Of a stretch of 6,475 nucleotides of DNA, positions 5,302 through 6,475 are shown one piece after another. How positions within the stretch are numbered: the stretch's first letter is position 1; each line of letters starts with the position of its first letter. The notes under the pieces were generated by a model. That model had not been told where the DNA came from. It ran no database searches and saw only the letters and a list, made by a program, of their open reading frames with translations. This DNA comes from Promethearchaeota archaeon. Its GTDB lineage: Archaea; Asgardarchaeota; Lokiarchaeia; Sigynarchaeales; SOKP01. The DNA is taken from the NCBI GenBank assembly GCA_016839635.1, contig JAEOTV010000072.1, forward strand, positions 1 through 6,475. The letters run 5' to 3'. Both the position numbers and the translations under genes were made by a program.

Positions 5302-6475
5302 TAAGTGGAGTTAAAAGAAAAACAACCGCCGTTGAAAGTTCATTTAGATTTTTCCAAACTGTTGATTTAATAATATCTCATTTTAAAAGGGAAGCTGATA
5401 AAAATAAAATCTTTGAACTTATTAGTAAGAAGACTAGCTTTAGTGATTTGTTAATCGCTACAGCTACCGTGCATATTTACCACAGTTTAGGAATTAGAGT
5501 TGAAAAACTTTTAGATACGGGAAAATTTACTTTTGACTCAACTAAGAATTTAGAGCTTTCAGAAAAAAAGGTCATTATTGAAGAAGTCGATTCTTTATTG
5601 AAAAATTCATTAAATTTAGAAGTCAATCTCTTAAATAAAATAATCGATTTAGAGAATAATATGATTTCTTTTTTAATTGAAGAAAGAAAAGAAGAACTTC
5701 AAGATATTCAAAAAGAGAGAATGGTAAAGGATATAGAGGTTAAAATTGAACAAGAATTGCAAGAAATCATTTTGAAATATCCACAATTCTACTTTTATGA
5801 TTTTATAAGTGATTTAATAGGTTTAAGTAACGAAGTTAAAAAAGATATTTTGGATGAAACAGCTGCTTTTAAAGACATCTCCGTTGATTTGGAGAAAAAA
5901 TTAGAATTGGAAGAAAAGGAAGATAAATTCATCGAATTAGCATCATTAAACCGATCAATTGATAGAATTCGTGCTGATTTTGAATTTAAATCATATAAAG
6001 AATTGCAAACGGAAGCAATGCCAGTTAGAATGATAAAGAGAAAGGTATTAGATTATAATTTTAACAAGTTTCCAATTTCAATACCCGGATTGAAAGTAAT
6101 TATGGAAGCAAATAATCTTAAAAAAGACCTAATTTATAAAATTGAAAACGCTCTTAAAGAAAAAATTGATTATGACCAGTTTGAGTCAAAAATTCTAAGT
6201 TTTTTAAAATTAGCTTTAATTCAAAAACTAAAGAGGAATCCTAATGATTTTATCTATTTTTTACAAGGTATAAATGAATGTGGATTTGATGATATAATCT
6301 ATACTTTTCAAAAACATGGAGTTTATAATATTTCACATTTTTTCAATGTGGATGAAGATCTTGCAGAAAAAGTAAAAAGCAATATGGTTAGATATAACAT
6401 AAAAAAACTAGATATTGTATCTCTAAATGATCCAAAACAAAATTTAATCTATTTAGCTAAAAAAGCAATTTCCGA
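5298..6475 (+). CDS. Charged helical protein of unknown function (partial, 3' end missing)
   Basis: The frame opens at an ATG overlapping the preceding stop as ATGA and stays open to the window end, giving at least 392 residues. I recognise no family. Residues 10-75 form a compact helical region (SSFRFFQTVDLIISHFKRE, then SFSDLLIATATVHIYHSLG). Residues 85-160 are rich in Glu, Lys, Leu and Ile and likely coiled coil (ERKEELQDIQKERMVKDIE, 128-146). A second charged helix lies at 195-240. Residues 245-392 are helical and partly hydrophobic, with short linkers such as FPISIPG (258-264). No membrane segment, signal peptide or nucleotide-binding motif is seen. Base composition and Lys/Asn/Ile/Glu-rich content match the upstream gene, so the pair has probably been together for long. 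Tight overlap suggests translational coupling and a likely shared complex. Confidence 0.85.
   Translation, partial: MISGVKRKTTAVESSFRFFQTVDLIISHFKREADKNKIFELISKKTSFSDLLIATATVHIYHSLGIRVEKLLDTGKFTFDSTKNLELSEKKVIIEEVDSLLKNSLNLEVNLLNKIIDLENNMISFLIEERKEELQDIQKERMVKDIEVKIEQELQEIILKYPQFYFYDFISDLIGLSNEVKKDILDETAAFKDISVDLEKKLELEEKEDKFIELASLNRSIDRIRADFEFKSYKELQTEAMPVRMIKRKVLDYNFNKFPISIPGLKVIMEANNLKKDLIYKIENALKEKIDYDQFESKILSFLKLALIQKLKRNPNDFIYFLQGINECGFDDIIYTFQKHGVYNISHFFNVDEDLAEKVKSNMVRYNIKKLDIVSLNDPKQNLIYLAKKAIS

Overview
The window is strongly AT-rich and looks archaeal. Genes are preceded by TATA-like boxes, ribosome binding sites are weak or absent, and oligo-T tracts follow genes. It carries a TrpB2-type tryptophan synthase beta chain and a single-domain Roadblock/LC7 protein. 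AT richness, Roadblock proteins and large unrecognised helical proteins would suit an Asgard (Lokiarchaeia-like) archaeon. That lineage call is an inference; no marker gene in the window fixes it.

Layout. Bases 1-344 (minus) hold the start of a small multi-pass membrane protein that leaves the window. Bases 449-1864 (minus) encode the TrpB2-family PLP enzyme, followed by a T-rich terminator-like tract. Upstream of trpB2 is a gene-poor stretch (1865-2225). It contains a short minus-strand reading frame (2060-2010) with four Trp codons among 16, and a stem-loop overlaps its last codons and stop. This looks like a tryptophan leader-peptide attenuator and is the most interesting signal in the window. 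Bases 2226-2630 (minus) encode a Roadblock/LC7 protein with no usable ATG, GTG or TTG at its 5' end; a Shine-Dalgarno-like AAGGTG points to an AUU start. Bases 2631-2994 are a very AT-rich divergent promoter region. From 2995 to the window end runs a plus-strand pair of large, mostly helical, soluble proteins that I do not recognise. They overlap by ATGA; the second is cut by the window edge and is at least 392 residues.

How the genes may work together. trpB2 and its leader form one plausible regulatory unit, in which Trp-tRNA shortage would be read by a ribosome on the leader. The two unknown proteins are probably translationally coupled and may form a complex. The Roadblock gene diverges from them across a shared promoter region, so co-regulation is possible but unproven. 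No mobile element, CRISPR array, tRNA or rRNA was seen.
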